Assembly (NCBI GenBank): GCA_002697505.1
Contig: NZWA01000008.1
Coordinates: 1 to 9,160 of the forward strand
DNA: 9,160 nt
Source: Flavobacteriales bacterium
Lineage (GTDB): Bacteria; Bacteroidota; Bacteroidia; Flavobacteriales; BACL11
Reading direction: 5' to 3'
The notes under the pieces were generated by a model. That model was given only the letters and a program-made list of their open reading frames with translations, did not search any database and had not been told where the DNA came from. The position numbers and the translations under genes are program-made. Of the stretch, positions 1 through 6,427 are shown one piece after another. How positions within the stretch are numbered: position 1 is the stretch's first letter; every line of letters starts with the position of its first letter.

Positions 1-1470
1 ATAGAATCACCAAGTGGATATTTAGTTGGTGATGTTGATGGTGATGATAAATACCAATTAAATGATGCCTACTTCTTATGGGCATACACAAGTGGAGTGT
101 TTGCTACAGATTACACACACTACAATGGTGAAACTTATCAACAATGGTCAAGTATAGATAATTTAAATGGAACTGATGACACTTATACTTACAAACAAGA
201 TTATGATGGATTCACAAGAAACCAAAGAAGAGAGTTCAGTATATTTGTTGATGGTGATTTAGACCAAGAAACTGCAGAACTAACTACTGATGGTGGTGGT
301 ATTATAAGATTCAATCCATTAATGAATGATGTTGTTACTGGATTAGATATATTAAATATTAAAATTGGAGCAGGTAGTTCTACATTTGGAGATGACCATA
401 ATCCTGATTATTATTTTGACCAACCAGATGGAGTAAATGGTTCTAAACAAGTAGATATTATCGGAACTGATAATGATTCTGATATTGGATTCTACTTTAC
501 AGGTGATGTAAATCTAACAGGTGTTAAAGTTGATAATGATGGAACTGCAATTACACCAGTTGTAGATGGTACAACATATTATCGTTGGGGTAATTCACCA
601 CCCGATGAATGGGCAAGAATAGGTGGACCAGGTAATGGTGAAAGAAGTATGTCGGCAATGAAAACATTAATGACAGACCATGATGTATTATTATCATTCC
701 CACCTGATTCAACAGTAAGAGTTCAGAGTGGTGAAATTATTGAAGTACCATTAAAGATTACACCAACAGAGGGTATTAATATTGCTGGGTTTGAATTTGA
801 AGTAGAGTTTAATGTAAATGAATTAACCTTTATTGATATGAAGACTGGTAATTTACCAGGCCCTTGGATGACCTATGTAAATGTAGGTGAAGTTGAAGCA
901 GGATGGCAAAGAGTTAGATTTGGTGGATTTGATTACTCACCAGGTAATGCTCCTACTAACTATTGGATTAACGAACAAATGAATGCATTAAAGTTAATGT
1001 TCAGAGCAGAGTTTCCTGATGAAGAGTGGAGTGAGGCTCCTATTAGATTCGTTGGTAAATATGCAGCAGGTAATCCAAATGGTGATGATTTAAGAATGGA
1101 AAGAGAAAGTGGTAAAGTAATGGTATGGAATAAGTATTGGGCATTCGGTGGTGGAGAACCAGGTGAAGAAGATATAACTTATAACTATCCAAATCCATTT
1201 AAAGAAAATACTAAGTTTCAATTCTTCTTAGACCAAACGGAACAAGTAAAAATTTACATATTAAATTCTAATGGACAATACATTGGAACATTATTAGATG
1301 AAGTAGTTGATGCAGGTATACATACATTTGACTTCACAAACCAACCAAGTGTTTGGTTACCTGAAGTAAGTGTGTATGAGAATCATCAAAAACTTGAACC
1401 AGGTGTTTACATATTTGTTTTACAAACTGATGATAGAATTAAAGCAAATAAATTTACGGTGGTTAAATAA
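1..1470 (+). CDS. Secreted dockerin/cohesin-like protein with T9SS sorting domain (5' partial)
   Basis: The reading frame is open from the first base, so the N terminus lies outside the window and an internal GTG at 97 is not a credible start; 489 residues are visible. Residues 11-22 form a perfect dockerin-type calcium loop (Asp at loop positions 1, 3, 5 and 12; DVDGDDKYQLND) followed by an amphipathic helix. Residues about 237-375 resemble a cohesin/carbohydrate-binding-like beta sandwich: VRVQSGEIIEVPLKI, then AGFEFEVEFN and LTFIDMKTG. Residues about 391-489 are a classic T9SS type A/FlgD-like sorting domain: YNYPNPF, a central VKIYILNSNGQ, then LEPGVYIFVLQT and a basic end KANKFTVVK. In FCB bacteria such domains direct export across the outer membrane and attachment to the surface. 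The next genes encode a membrane peptide and a PorQ/PorV-like barrel. The substrate is unknown. The sorting-domain call is strong, the cohesin call moderate. Confidence 0.85.
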   Translation: MESPSGYLVGDVDGDDKYQLNDAYFLWAYTSGVFATDYTHYNGETYQQWSSIDNLNGTDDTYTYKQDYDGFTRNQRREFSIFVDGDLDQETAELTTDGGGIIRFNPLMNDVVTGLDILNIKIGAGSSTFGDDHNPDYYFDQPDGVNGSKQVDIIGTDNDSDIGFYFTGDVNLTGVKVDNDGTAITPVVDGTTYYRWGNSPPDEWARIGGPGNGERSMSAMKTLMTDHDVLLSFPPDSTVRVQSGEIIEVPLKITPTEGINIAGFEFEVEFNVNELTFIDMKTGNLPGPWMTYVNVGEVEAGWQRVRFGGFDYSPGNAPTNYWINEQMNALKLMFRAEFPDEEWSEAPIRFVGKYAAGNPNGDDLRMERESGKVMVWNKYWAFGGGEPGEEDITYNYPNPFKENTKFQFFLDQTEQVKIYILNSNGQYIGTLLDEVVDAGIHTFDFTNQPSVWLPEVSVYENHQKLEPGVYIFVLQTDDRIKANKFTVVK

Positions 1471-1577
1471 TGGAAACGATAAAATTTTTTGGATTATTAT
1501 TTTTAATATTACCTGCAGGGTATTTCACTCTAAAGGGTATTGTTTGGATATCTGAAAAATTGGAGAACAAAAAATGA
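1470..1577 (+). CDS. 35-residue single-span membrane peptide
   Basis: This small ORF encodes METIKFFGLLFLILPAG followed by YFTLKGIVWISEKLENKK. Residues about 5-28 are one hydrophobic segment and the C terminus is charged. Its ATG overlaps the stop of the cargo gene (TAATG at 1468-1472), and its TGA overlaps the ATG of the barrel gene (ATGA at 1574-1577). Both junctions suggest translational coupling and argue that it is a real gene. No family is recognised. It could be a small inner-membrane partner of the flanking surface proteins or a holin-like peptide; the sequence does not decide between them. Confidence 0.6.
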   Translation: METIKFFGLLFLILPAGYFTLKGIVWISEKLENKK

Positions 1578-2443
1578 AAAATATATTAATAGGATTATTA
1601 ATGATTGGTACTTTGTTTGGACAAGTAAATAGTGTCCTTACAATTTCACCTACTACAAGTGAAACAATATTGGGTAACCAATCACTTGCATTTAGAAATC
1701 CTGCAATCAACAATCTAAATGAAGATACACTAACACACCTTAGTTTTTCTAATGTGAAATGGTTAGGTAACATTGTTGATGATATGGGTTTTAACTATGT
1801 AGGAGTTAAAAAAGGTAAATTAGATTACTCACTTTTATACTTTAATTATGGGGAACAAAACCTTGCAGATGAAAGTGGTATTATAAGTGGTAACTTTTCA
1901 CCAAGTACATTAGTTGCATCAGTAGGTTGGGGTACTAATTTACTATACAAAGGTGAGAAAGTAGATAGTGTGGCTCTTGGTTTTAGAGGAAAGGTTGTTA
2001 GCCATGATTTACATACAGAAAAAACCGATGGTATGTTATTCGATGTAGGTGTACACTTTCATAAATTATATGGAATTGTAAATTTAGATTTGATGGTATC
2101 TAATGTTGGTATCATGACCAAGATGAATGGTTATGAAATTGATATGCCATCTGCATTTAATGTTGGATTTAACATACCAATAAAAGATAAATGGAATATT
2201 TATAATCAATGGAATCTTTACGATGGATACCATACACATGGTCAAGGTGTTTCTTATAATTGGAAAAATATGTTATGGGTAAATGCTGGATACTATAACG
2301 ATGTAACTTATAACTTAAATTATTCATCCATAGGTATGGATTTAAAATTCGAAAGATACAAAATTGGTTTGGGTATCTTAAATGGAGATGATACTCATCC
2401 ATTAAAAAATACATTATTACTAACATTAAACATGGAGATATAA
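1574..2443 (+). CDS. PorQ/PorV-like outer-membrane beta-barrel protein
   Basis: This 289-residue protein has a signal peptide (about residues 1-16, ending LFGQ). The body alternates short amphipathic strands rich in Tyr, Gly and Asn. The order of motifs follows the PorQ/PorV branch of FadL-like barrels. An early LGNQSLAFRNPA resembles the family's conserved Gly...NPA segment. LDYSLLYFNYGEQ, DESGIISGNFSPS and SVGWGTNL follow, then LDVMVSNVG-like strands (here NLDLMVSNVG). In T9SS, PorV shuttles sorting-domain cargo from the SprA translocon to the PorU sortase, and PorQ anchors PorZ. The gene lies just downstream of a gene for a T9SS-type cargo, which fits a cargo-handling role. At 289 residues it is a little shorter than the roughly 340-390 residues I recall for these families. 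GGAGA at 1562-1566 lies 7 nt before the ATG. A generic phage-encoded OMP is the alternative. Confidence 0.65.
   Translation: MKNILIGLLMIGTLFGQVNSVLTISPTTSETILGNQSLAFRNPAINNLNEDTLTHLSFSNVKWLGNIVDDMGFNYVGVKKGKLDYSLLYFNYGEQNLADESGIISGNFSPSTLVASVGWGTNLLYKGEKVDSVALGFRGKVVSHDLHTEKTDGMLFDVGVHFHKLYGIVNLDLMVSNVGIMTKMNGYEIDMPSAFNVGFNIPIKDKWNIYNQWNLYDGYHTHGQGVSYNWKNMLWVNAGYYNDVTYNLNYSSIGMDLKFERYKIGLGILNGDDTHPLKNTLLLTLNMEI
2434..2438 (+). promoter_or_regulatory. Ribosome binding site of the Cys-rich micropeptide
   Basis: GGAGA lies inside the last codons of the barrel gene, 6 nt before the ATG at 2445. It supports translation of the otherwise easily dismissed 16-codon ORF. Confidence 0.55.
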
Positions 2444-2444
2444 C

Positions 2445-2495
2445 ATGAAGAAATGTGATTGTTGTGAGTGTTGTAATTGTGATTGTAACTGTTAA
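2445..2495 (+). CDS. 16-residue cysteine-rich micropeptide
   Basis: The ORF reads MKKCDCCECCNCDCNC and stops at 2493-2495. Eight of 16 residues are Cys, arranged as CxCC, CC and CxC, alternating with Asp, Glu and Asn. It starts one base after the barrel gene's stop and has a well-spaced GGAGA. Its stop codon is fused to the next gene's ribosome binding site (TAAGGAG), so it fills the gap between two genes exactly. The spacing and composition suggest a metal-binding (metallothionein-like) or redox peptide. No hydrophobic segment or signal peptide is visible. The DNA is a TGT-rich low-complexity run, so a chance ORF remains possible. Confidence 0.55.
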   Translation: MKKCDCCECCNCDCNC

Positions 2496-2506
2496 GGAGA
2501 AATAAA

Positions 2507-2887
2507 ATGGCAAAAGATATAGAACAAGCTATTGAAGATGTTAAAGGAAAGAAGTTTGGTGTATCGATTAACAATATTATTGCTATTGTTACTTTTCTTT
2601 CTACCGCTATTGCTGGTTGGTATAGTTTTACTGGCCGTATTGATTCGTTGGAAGAAGTAGTACAAGGATTCGCAGAGGCAAGTGATATTGAAATCGTAAC
2701 CAATAACTTTAACAATATTGATGAAGAATTAAAGTATTTACGAGAAAAAGTAGATGGTTTAAAAACACCAAAAGTGAAGTCTTATGATGGGGATATAATT
2801 AAACTACAGAATGAGATTGATAAGTTAAAAGGTGAAATCTCAAGATTAGAGAAATTATTAAAAGACCCATTGGCTGATTTCAAGTAA
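2507..2887 (+). CDS. Membrane-anchored coiled-coil protein
   Basis: This 126-residue protein has a charged N terminus (about 20 residues) and one transmembrane span at about residues 21-40 (INNIIAIVTFLSTAIAGWYS). A long helical tail follows, with heptad-like Leu/Ile spacing at about residues 43-54 and 67-120, including IIKLQNEIDKLKGEISRLEK. The span lacks a signal-peptidase site, so it is probably an anchor with the coiled coil on one side of the inner membrane. It has a strong AGGAGA at 2495-2500, 6 nt before ATG. It resembles in layout the proteins at 5540 and 6428. An i-spanin or another envelope-spanning lysis or assembly role is possible but not shown; no family is recognised. Confidence 0.75.
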   Translation: MAKDIEQAIEDVKGKKFGVSINNIIAIVTFLSTAIAGWYSFTGRIDSLEEVVQGFAEASDIEIVTNNFNNIDEELKYLREKVDGLKTPKVKSYDGDIIKLQNEIDKLKGEISRLEKLLKDPLADFK

Positions 2888-2895
2888 GGAGAAAT

Positions 2896-3252
2896 ATGAG
2901 TAAATTTATAAAATTACTAATTGCAGTAGTTTTGTTTAGTGTGGGTACACAATTATTTGCACAAGACAAAGAAGTTGTAAAAGAAATTGTAGAACATAAA
3001 TTTGAACAACATCAAATGATGAAGTACAAAGAATGGGAAGCAATGCACAAAAGATTTCATATGAAAGAGAAACGAAAAATCCAAGCGGATATGAAGTACA
3101 AATATATGAAACGAAAAAAACAAAAGAGAATAGTTACTCTTTTTGTTGTAGGTGGATTATCTTATTACATTGGATATGAAATGGGTAAAGATAATTACAA
3201 AAATAAAAAACATGGATGGGATAAACCATCTAACATTTGGAGGGACAAATGA
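2896..3252 (+). CDS. Small exported basic protein with C-terminal membrane segment
   Basis: This 118-residue protein has a clear signal peptide at residues 1-23 ending QLFAQ before DKEVV, typical of FCB-type exported proteins. Residues 24-78 are helical and very rich in Lys, Met, His and Glu (for example MMKYKEWEAMHKRFHMKEK). A second hydrophobic stretch at about 79-96 is glycine-rich (VVGGLSYYIGYEMG) and could insert in a membrane. A basic tail follows. The upstream stop is merged with its ribosome binding site (TAAGGAG at 2885-2891). The downstream end overlaps the CsgG-like gene by ATGA at 3249-3252, implying coupling. The function is unknown. Context suggests a periplasmic or envelope accessory of the curli-like genes that follow. 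Confidence 0.75.
   Translation: MSKFIKLLIAVVLFSVGTQLFAQDKEVVKEIVEHKFEQHQMMKYKEWEAMHKRFHMKEKRKIQADMKYKYMKRKKQKRIVTLFVVGGLSYYIGYEMGKDNYKNKKHGWDKPSNIWRDK
3239..3244 (+). promoter_or_regulatory. Ribosome binding site fixing the start of the CsgG-like gene
   Basis: GGAGGG lies 4 nt before the ATG at 3249. It supports that ATG over an in-frame TTG at 3237, which would put four extra residues ahead of the lipoprotein signal. Confidence 0.6.
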
Positions 3253-3887
3253 AGAAACTATTACTATTATCGTTAATGGTTTTTATGGGATGTGCCGCAT
3301 CAGTATCAACGGAGCAATATGTTGGTGAGTATGAGAAACAAAAATCTCTTGATGAAGTTGAAATAAATAAAGTTGATAATCTAAAGATTTTGGATGTTAA
3401 GTTCAATAAAGAACTTGAGGATAGATATCCAGAACTTGGAGATAAACGAGTTGCATTTGGGTTAAACCAAGAACTTGCAAATGTTATTTCTTTCATCGGT
3501 AGATTCAATCTTGTAGAGGCAGACAGAGATATACAATTATCTATGTTGAATGACCTTAAAGCCAACGAGGCAAAAATAGAAAAAACAAAGTACACTGCGT
3601 ATGTAACGATTTATGATTTTGCAGTTAACTTGAAAGAAGATATCAAAGCTGGTAAAGTTCAAACAATAAATGAAACTATTGTTGGTATTCAAGTTAAAGT
3701 AATCAATAATGAGAATACTCAGTATGTTGTTGGAAGTGGACAAGGAAGAGCATCCACCATAGGACAAGGATTTTTAAAGAATCCTAATATGGAATGGAAT
3801 CAGAGTTCTTTAAGTTCTGCATCTAACAAAGCTATGGAAACGGCTGTTGTCAATGTTATTAAAGCAATTGACAGAAGAGGTTGGTAG
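3249..3887 (+). CDS. CsgG-like curli-secretion-type lipoprotein
   Basis: Starting at ATG 3249 gives 212 residues. The N terminus MKKLLLLSLMVFMGC ends in a lipobox-like FMGC with Cys15, the protein's only cysteine, so it is probably a lipidated outer-membrane or periplasmic protein. The mature part follows the CsgG-family layout. It has a short beta strand NLKILDVKF, then DKRVAFGLNQELANV and RFNLVEADRDIQLSML (the family's VER..L region). TAYVTIYDFAV corresponds to the 'adY.v.G.vt.f' strand. QYVVGSGQGRAS and a final helix SSASNKAMETAVVNVIKAI complete it. CsgG forms the ungated outer-membrane pore for curli subunits; this copy is shorter than E. coli CsgG (277 residues). CsgG homologues are known in some marine phages. 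A second CsgG-like protein lies two genes downstream. A related LpoB-like lipoprotein without pore function is the main alternative. Confidence 0.65.
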   Translation: MKKLLLLSLMVFMGCAASVSTEQYVGEYEKQKSLDEVEINKVDNLKILDVKFNKELEDRYPELGDKRVAFGLNQELANVISFIGRFNLVEADRDIQLSMLNDLKANEAKIEKTKYTAYVTIYDFAVNLKEDIKAGKVQTINETIVGIQVKVINNENTQYVVGSGQGRASTIGQGFLKNPNMEWNQSSLSSASNKAMETAVVNVIKAIDRRGW

Positions 3888-3892
3888 AATGA

Positions 3893-4876
3893 ATGTGGCA
3901 GAGAGTTTTATTATTTATAACACTATTTAGTGCACTCTCTGCCCAAGGCTTTTTATATAGTTATATAGACCCTTGTAATCAAACTATTATTCGTGATAAC
4001 TACAAGATAGAAAATCAGAATGGTGGTTTTTATGTTACATATTATAACAAATCTAAATTTTTCACATTCGAACAAATAGCAGATGGAACATTAGAAGCAT
4101 GGGCAGAAAATGTATATCAAGATTTTGAAGATTTATTCCCTTGTGCAGTTAGAGTGGCAGAGGAAATACTTTCATCAGTATTGGCAAGTAACGCCACAGA
4201 ACAATTTACAAAACAAGATGTAAGTAATGATGTAGGTGCAGTTAATTATGGTATCAAAACATCACCAACCGTAGATAGTAGTTGGGTAACATCTTTTAAT
4301 AGCATTTACACAAGAGAAAGTTTTGATGGTAAATCAAGATACGATGGTAACTTTAGTTTTACTAATGATTTTAGTAGATTTAGTACATCGTATGGACAGG
4401 GAATAAACTTCCTTGCTAAAAAACAAAATCAAGTGATAAGTGCATCAGGTGTTTTCTTTAGAACATTTGAGGGTAGTGATTGGTTAGTATCAACATCATA
4501 TGCAAAATCACTTGTAAAAAGAAATGCGGAAGTAATAGTATTGACAGGTGCATATGGAAGTGTTAGTGAACAAGCATTTGGAAACCTATCAGTATTATAT
4601 GGAATGAGAACACCTTTAGAATTATCCTTTGGTAAAGTAACATTTACTAATTATGTATCTTACACATTACTTAGGTATTATAAGGGATTAAATTCAGGTA
4701 AACAATATTTATTATTAAAGAGTCCTATAATATTGATGCCTACGATTTCTTTTGATTTTCAATTGAGTCAGGCATTTAAAGTGAACTTAGGGTTCAGTAT
4801 GGGATATAACACAGTTGTGAATGATTATGGTGAACGAAATATGACATATGCCATAATGTTTGGAACTTACTTTTAG
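3893..4876 (+). CDS. Probable outer-membrane beta-barrel protein between two CsgG-like genes
   Basis: This 327-residue protein has a signal peptide at residues 1-18 (FSALSAQ before GFLYSY). The N-terminal domain (about 19-95) carries the only two cysteines, Cys28 (DPCNQ) and Cys84 (FPCAV), which could form a disulfide in the periplasm. It also has helical stretches (TFEQIADGTLEAWAENVY). From about residue 120 the chain alternates short strands with polar turns rich in Ser, Tyr, Phe and Gly. It ends in MTYAIMFGTYF; the C-terminal Phe matches the beta-signal used by the BAM complex. No family is recognised with confidence. Its position between two CsgG-like genes suggests a partner of that export system, perhaps in the place CsgF would hold, but I see no CsgF similarity. 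Confidence 0.75.
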   Translation: MWQRVLLFITLFSALSAQGFLYSYIDPCNQTIIRDNYKIENQNGGFYVTYYNKSKFFTFEQIADGTLEAWAENVYQDFEDLFPCAVRVAEEILSSVLASNATEQFTKQDVSNDVGAVNYGIKTSPTVDSSWVTSFNSIYTRESFDGKSRYDGNFSFTNDFSRFSTSYGQGINFLAKKQNQVISASGVFFRTFEGSDWLVSTSYAKSLVKRNAEVIVLTGAYGSVSEQAFGNLSVLYGMRTPLELSFGKVTFTNYVSYTLLRYYKGLNSGKQYLLLKSPIILMPTISFDFQLSQAFKVNLGFSMGYNTVVNDYGERNMTYAIMFGTYF

Positions 4877-4885
4877 GAGAAGAAA

Positions 4886-5404
4886 ATGAAGAAACTAATT
4901 ATGATATTATTAATGATGGGATTTGGATATACACAATCTCTACCACAACCAGCAGTTGTTGGTAAAGATGTAGATTTTCCTACATTAAGAATTTCACAAT
5001 TTGTTAAAGTTGATGAGAGTGTCGGTATTGCAGATGATAGGGTAACTTTAGGTATTAGACAATTACTTGAAGAAGAACTTCAGAATACACGATACAGATT
5101 AACCGAAGATGATAATGCTGATTATACTGCTAATGTAGAGGTTCTTTATATTGGTAAACCAAATGAAGCATTTAGTATCGCAGGATTATTCAATCGTAGA
5201 AACCAAAGTACAGAAGTTAGATTATTAGTAAACTTAGTACAAAACAGAGAGGGTACTCAAAAGAGTTATCGTGGAACAGGTTCTACTACTACTCAAGTAT
5301 CCGCTGCAGGTTTACAAATTCAAGAAGATGTTGAGTTTGGTAAAAGTGAACTTGGTGGTTCACTACGAAAAGCAATAGTTGATGCTTTACAGAACATTGA
5401 ATAA
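4886..5404 (+). CDS. Short exported CsgG/LpoB-like protein
   Basis: This 172-residue protein has a signal peptide at about residues 1-17 (MMGFGYTQ before SLPQP) and no cysteine, so it is not a lipoprotein. The mature part starts with FPTLRISQFVKVDES, then a helix DDRVTLGIRQLLEEELQNT. Strands follow: ADYTANVEVLYIG, TEVRLLVNLVQ and SYRGTGSTTTQVSA. It ends with FGKSELGGSLRKAIVDALQNI, much like the end of CsgG-type domains, where a mixed strand is followed by a helix with alternating Ala/Ile. It appears to be a shortened paralogue of the protein at 3249, though identity by eye is low. AGGAGA at 4875-4880 overlaps the upstream TAG. It could be a soluble subunit of the same complex. Confidence 0.6.
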   Translation: MKKLIMILLMMGFGYTQSLPQPAVVGKDVDFPTLRISQFVKVDESVGIADDRVTLGIRQLLEEELQNTRYRLTEDDNADYTANVEVLYIGKPNEAFSIAGLFNRRNQSTEVRLLVNLVQNREGTQKSYRGTGSTTTQVSAAGLQIQEDVEFGKSELGGSLRKAIVDALQNIE

Positions 5405-5550
5405 TGTTTAAACATCCCAAAGAACAAGGGATGTCATATTGGAAACATTGGTGGAGGGCAATGAAGTTAAGTGGTGCTCTCTTTATCCATGCTTGGATAC
5501 CAGATGTTTTAAAAGATTATGCAACAGAGGAGTTACAAAATGGTAAATAA
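5404..5550 (+). CDS. 48-residue DUF6356-like protein
   Basis: This small ORF begins MFKHPKEQGMSYWKHWWRAM, then KLSGALFIHAWIPDVLKDYATEELQNGK. The pattern of an N-terminal HP..xG.xYxxH, a hydrophobic middle and HAxxPD/xL matches the DUF6356 family as I recall it, found in proteobacteria and many marine phages. The function is unknown; the central segment may associate with the membrane. The ATG overlaps the preceding stop (TAATG at 5402-5406) and the last 11 bases overlap the next gene, so it is probably translationally coupled on both sides. Confidence 0.65.
   Translation: MFKHPKEQGMSYWKHWWRAMKLSGALFIHAWIPDVLKDYATEELQNGK
5526..5532 (+). promoter_or_regulatory. Ribosome binding site fixing the start at 5540
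   Basis: AGAGGAG lies 7 nt before the ATG at 5540. The in-frame ATG at 5519 has no such site and would place the motif inside its own coding sequence. Confidence 0.6.
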
Positions 5551-6277
5551 AAGAGAATTACTGATTGGTAGTTTGTTAAATTTAACATTTATTTTAGTAA
5601 TCGTTGGAACAAGATATTTTTATGCAAAACAAGAAATGGATTTTCTTCTTGAGGATTCTGCAAGACAAGATATCTTGATTGAAGAATTAAGAGATTCTGT
5701 AGATGTATTGAAATTACAGAATGATGAAATACTTACAGATTTACATGAACACGATAAAACTCGTGGATATGAGAATCATAAATTAAAAAAACAAATGAGT
5801 GAGTTCCAAGTAGAATTAGATACTATTAAAGAACGACTTTCTAAAAAAGTATCTATTTATGATAGTAGGGAATCATCCTATTCAAGTGGTGCAGGAGTAG
5901 TACCATTTGAAAAGGAGTTTGGTACACAAGATAGTTACCTAAGAATTTTTGGTAGAACTGGTGTTGCTATCGTAAATGATAGTATTGTAGATTCAGAAAC
6001 TAACTTAGGATTTGATGGAAGTATTGAACAAGGTAAACCAGTCATCGAACAAGGTGAAGTAAAAGGTGAATGGTATGCTGTTGTACCAGAGGTTCAATTT
6101 GATGGTTTAAAAATGAAAAGTAGGAGAAGTAATCCTTTCAAACTTAAACCACCAAGAAACCAAATTAGTGTTGGGCCATTTGTAGGTATAACATATGATA
6201 CAGTAACAGGTTTAACAGAACCTGTTGTTGGGTTTGGAATTACTTACAATGCATTTAAAGTATGGGATTGGAGATAA
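5540..6277 (+). CDS. Membrane-anchored coiled-coil protein with beta-rich C terminus
   Basis: This 245-residue protein starts MVNKRELLIGSLLN. One transmembrane span lies at about residues 6-27 (ending IVGTRYF). A coiled coil follows at about 28-105 (IEELRDSVDVLKLQND, LKKQMSEFQVELDTIKERL). Then comes a Ser/Gly linker and a beta-rich region. The last 40 residues, ISVGPFVGITYDTV... ending VGFGITYNAFKVWDWR, are strand-like and recall the C termini of phage and Bacteroidota membrane-coiled-coil proteins such as DUF6808, a resemblance from memory only. The likely topology is inner-membrane anchor, periplasmic coiled coil, and a C-terminal part reaching the outer membrane. A unimolecular spanin-like role is conceivable; no lipobox is present. 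It overlaps the DUF6356-like gene by 11 nt. Confidence 0.75.
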   Translation: MVNKRELLIGSLLNLTFILVIVGTRYFYAKQEMDFLLEDSARQDILIEELRDSVDVLKLQNDEILTDLHEHDKTRGYENHKLKKQMSEFQVELDTIKERLSKKVSIYDSRESSYSSGAGVVPFEKEFGTQDSYLRIFGRTGVAIVNDSIVDSETNLGFDGSIEQGKPVIEQGEVKGEWYAVVPEVQFDGLKMKSRRSNPFKLKPPRNQISVGPFVGITYDTVTGLTEPVVGFGITYNAFKVWDWR

Positions 6278-6418
6278 ATGCCGAATAGAGCAGCAAAAAG
6301 TAGAAAACAGAAAAGGCAGGCCTTGAATAAAAAGTGGGCTCGTGAGGGAAGAACTGCTAATCAACATAAAAAATGGTTAGCAAAACAACCTGCGAATAAA
6401 GTACCACAATATAGATAG
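6278..6418 (+). CDS. 46-residue very basic small protein
   Basis: This ORF starts immediately after the preceding stop (TAAATG) and reads MPNRAAKSRKQKRQALNKKW, then AREGRTANQHKKWLAKQPANKVPQYR. About a third of its residues are Lys or Arg and acidic residues are almost absent, suggesting nucleic-acid binding. The MPNR.AK.RK...LN...REGRT pattern resembles small conserved proteins I recall from marine T4-like phages. Its TAG overlaps the next gene's AGGAG. GGAGA at 6270-6274 is only 3 nt from its ATG, so initiation may depend on coupling to the upstream gene. No function is known. Confidence 0.7.
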   Translation: MPNRAAKSRKQKRQALNKKWAREGRTANQHKKWLAKQPANKVPQYR

Positions 6419-6427
6419 GAGTTTACT

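Noticed and set aside
97..99. GTG as the start of the first gene
   Set aside because: The frame is open from base 1 and already encodes a dockerin-like calcium loop upstream of this codon, so the gene simply enters from the left edge.
1370..1555. Plus-strand ORF of 61 codons overlapping the end of the sorting-domain gene
   Set aside because: It is out of frame with the conserved sorting domain and with the better-supported 35-residue peptide.
1525..1773. Minus-strand ORF of 82 codons (and others at 2169-2513, 2395-2715, 3230-3595, 3537-3767 and 6887-7138)
   Set aside because: They lie opposite well-supported + strand genes, have low-complexity or unremarkable translations, and no ribosome binding site or neighbour supports them.
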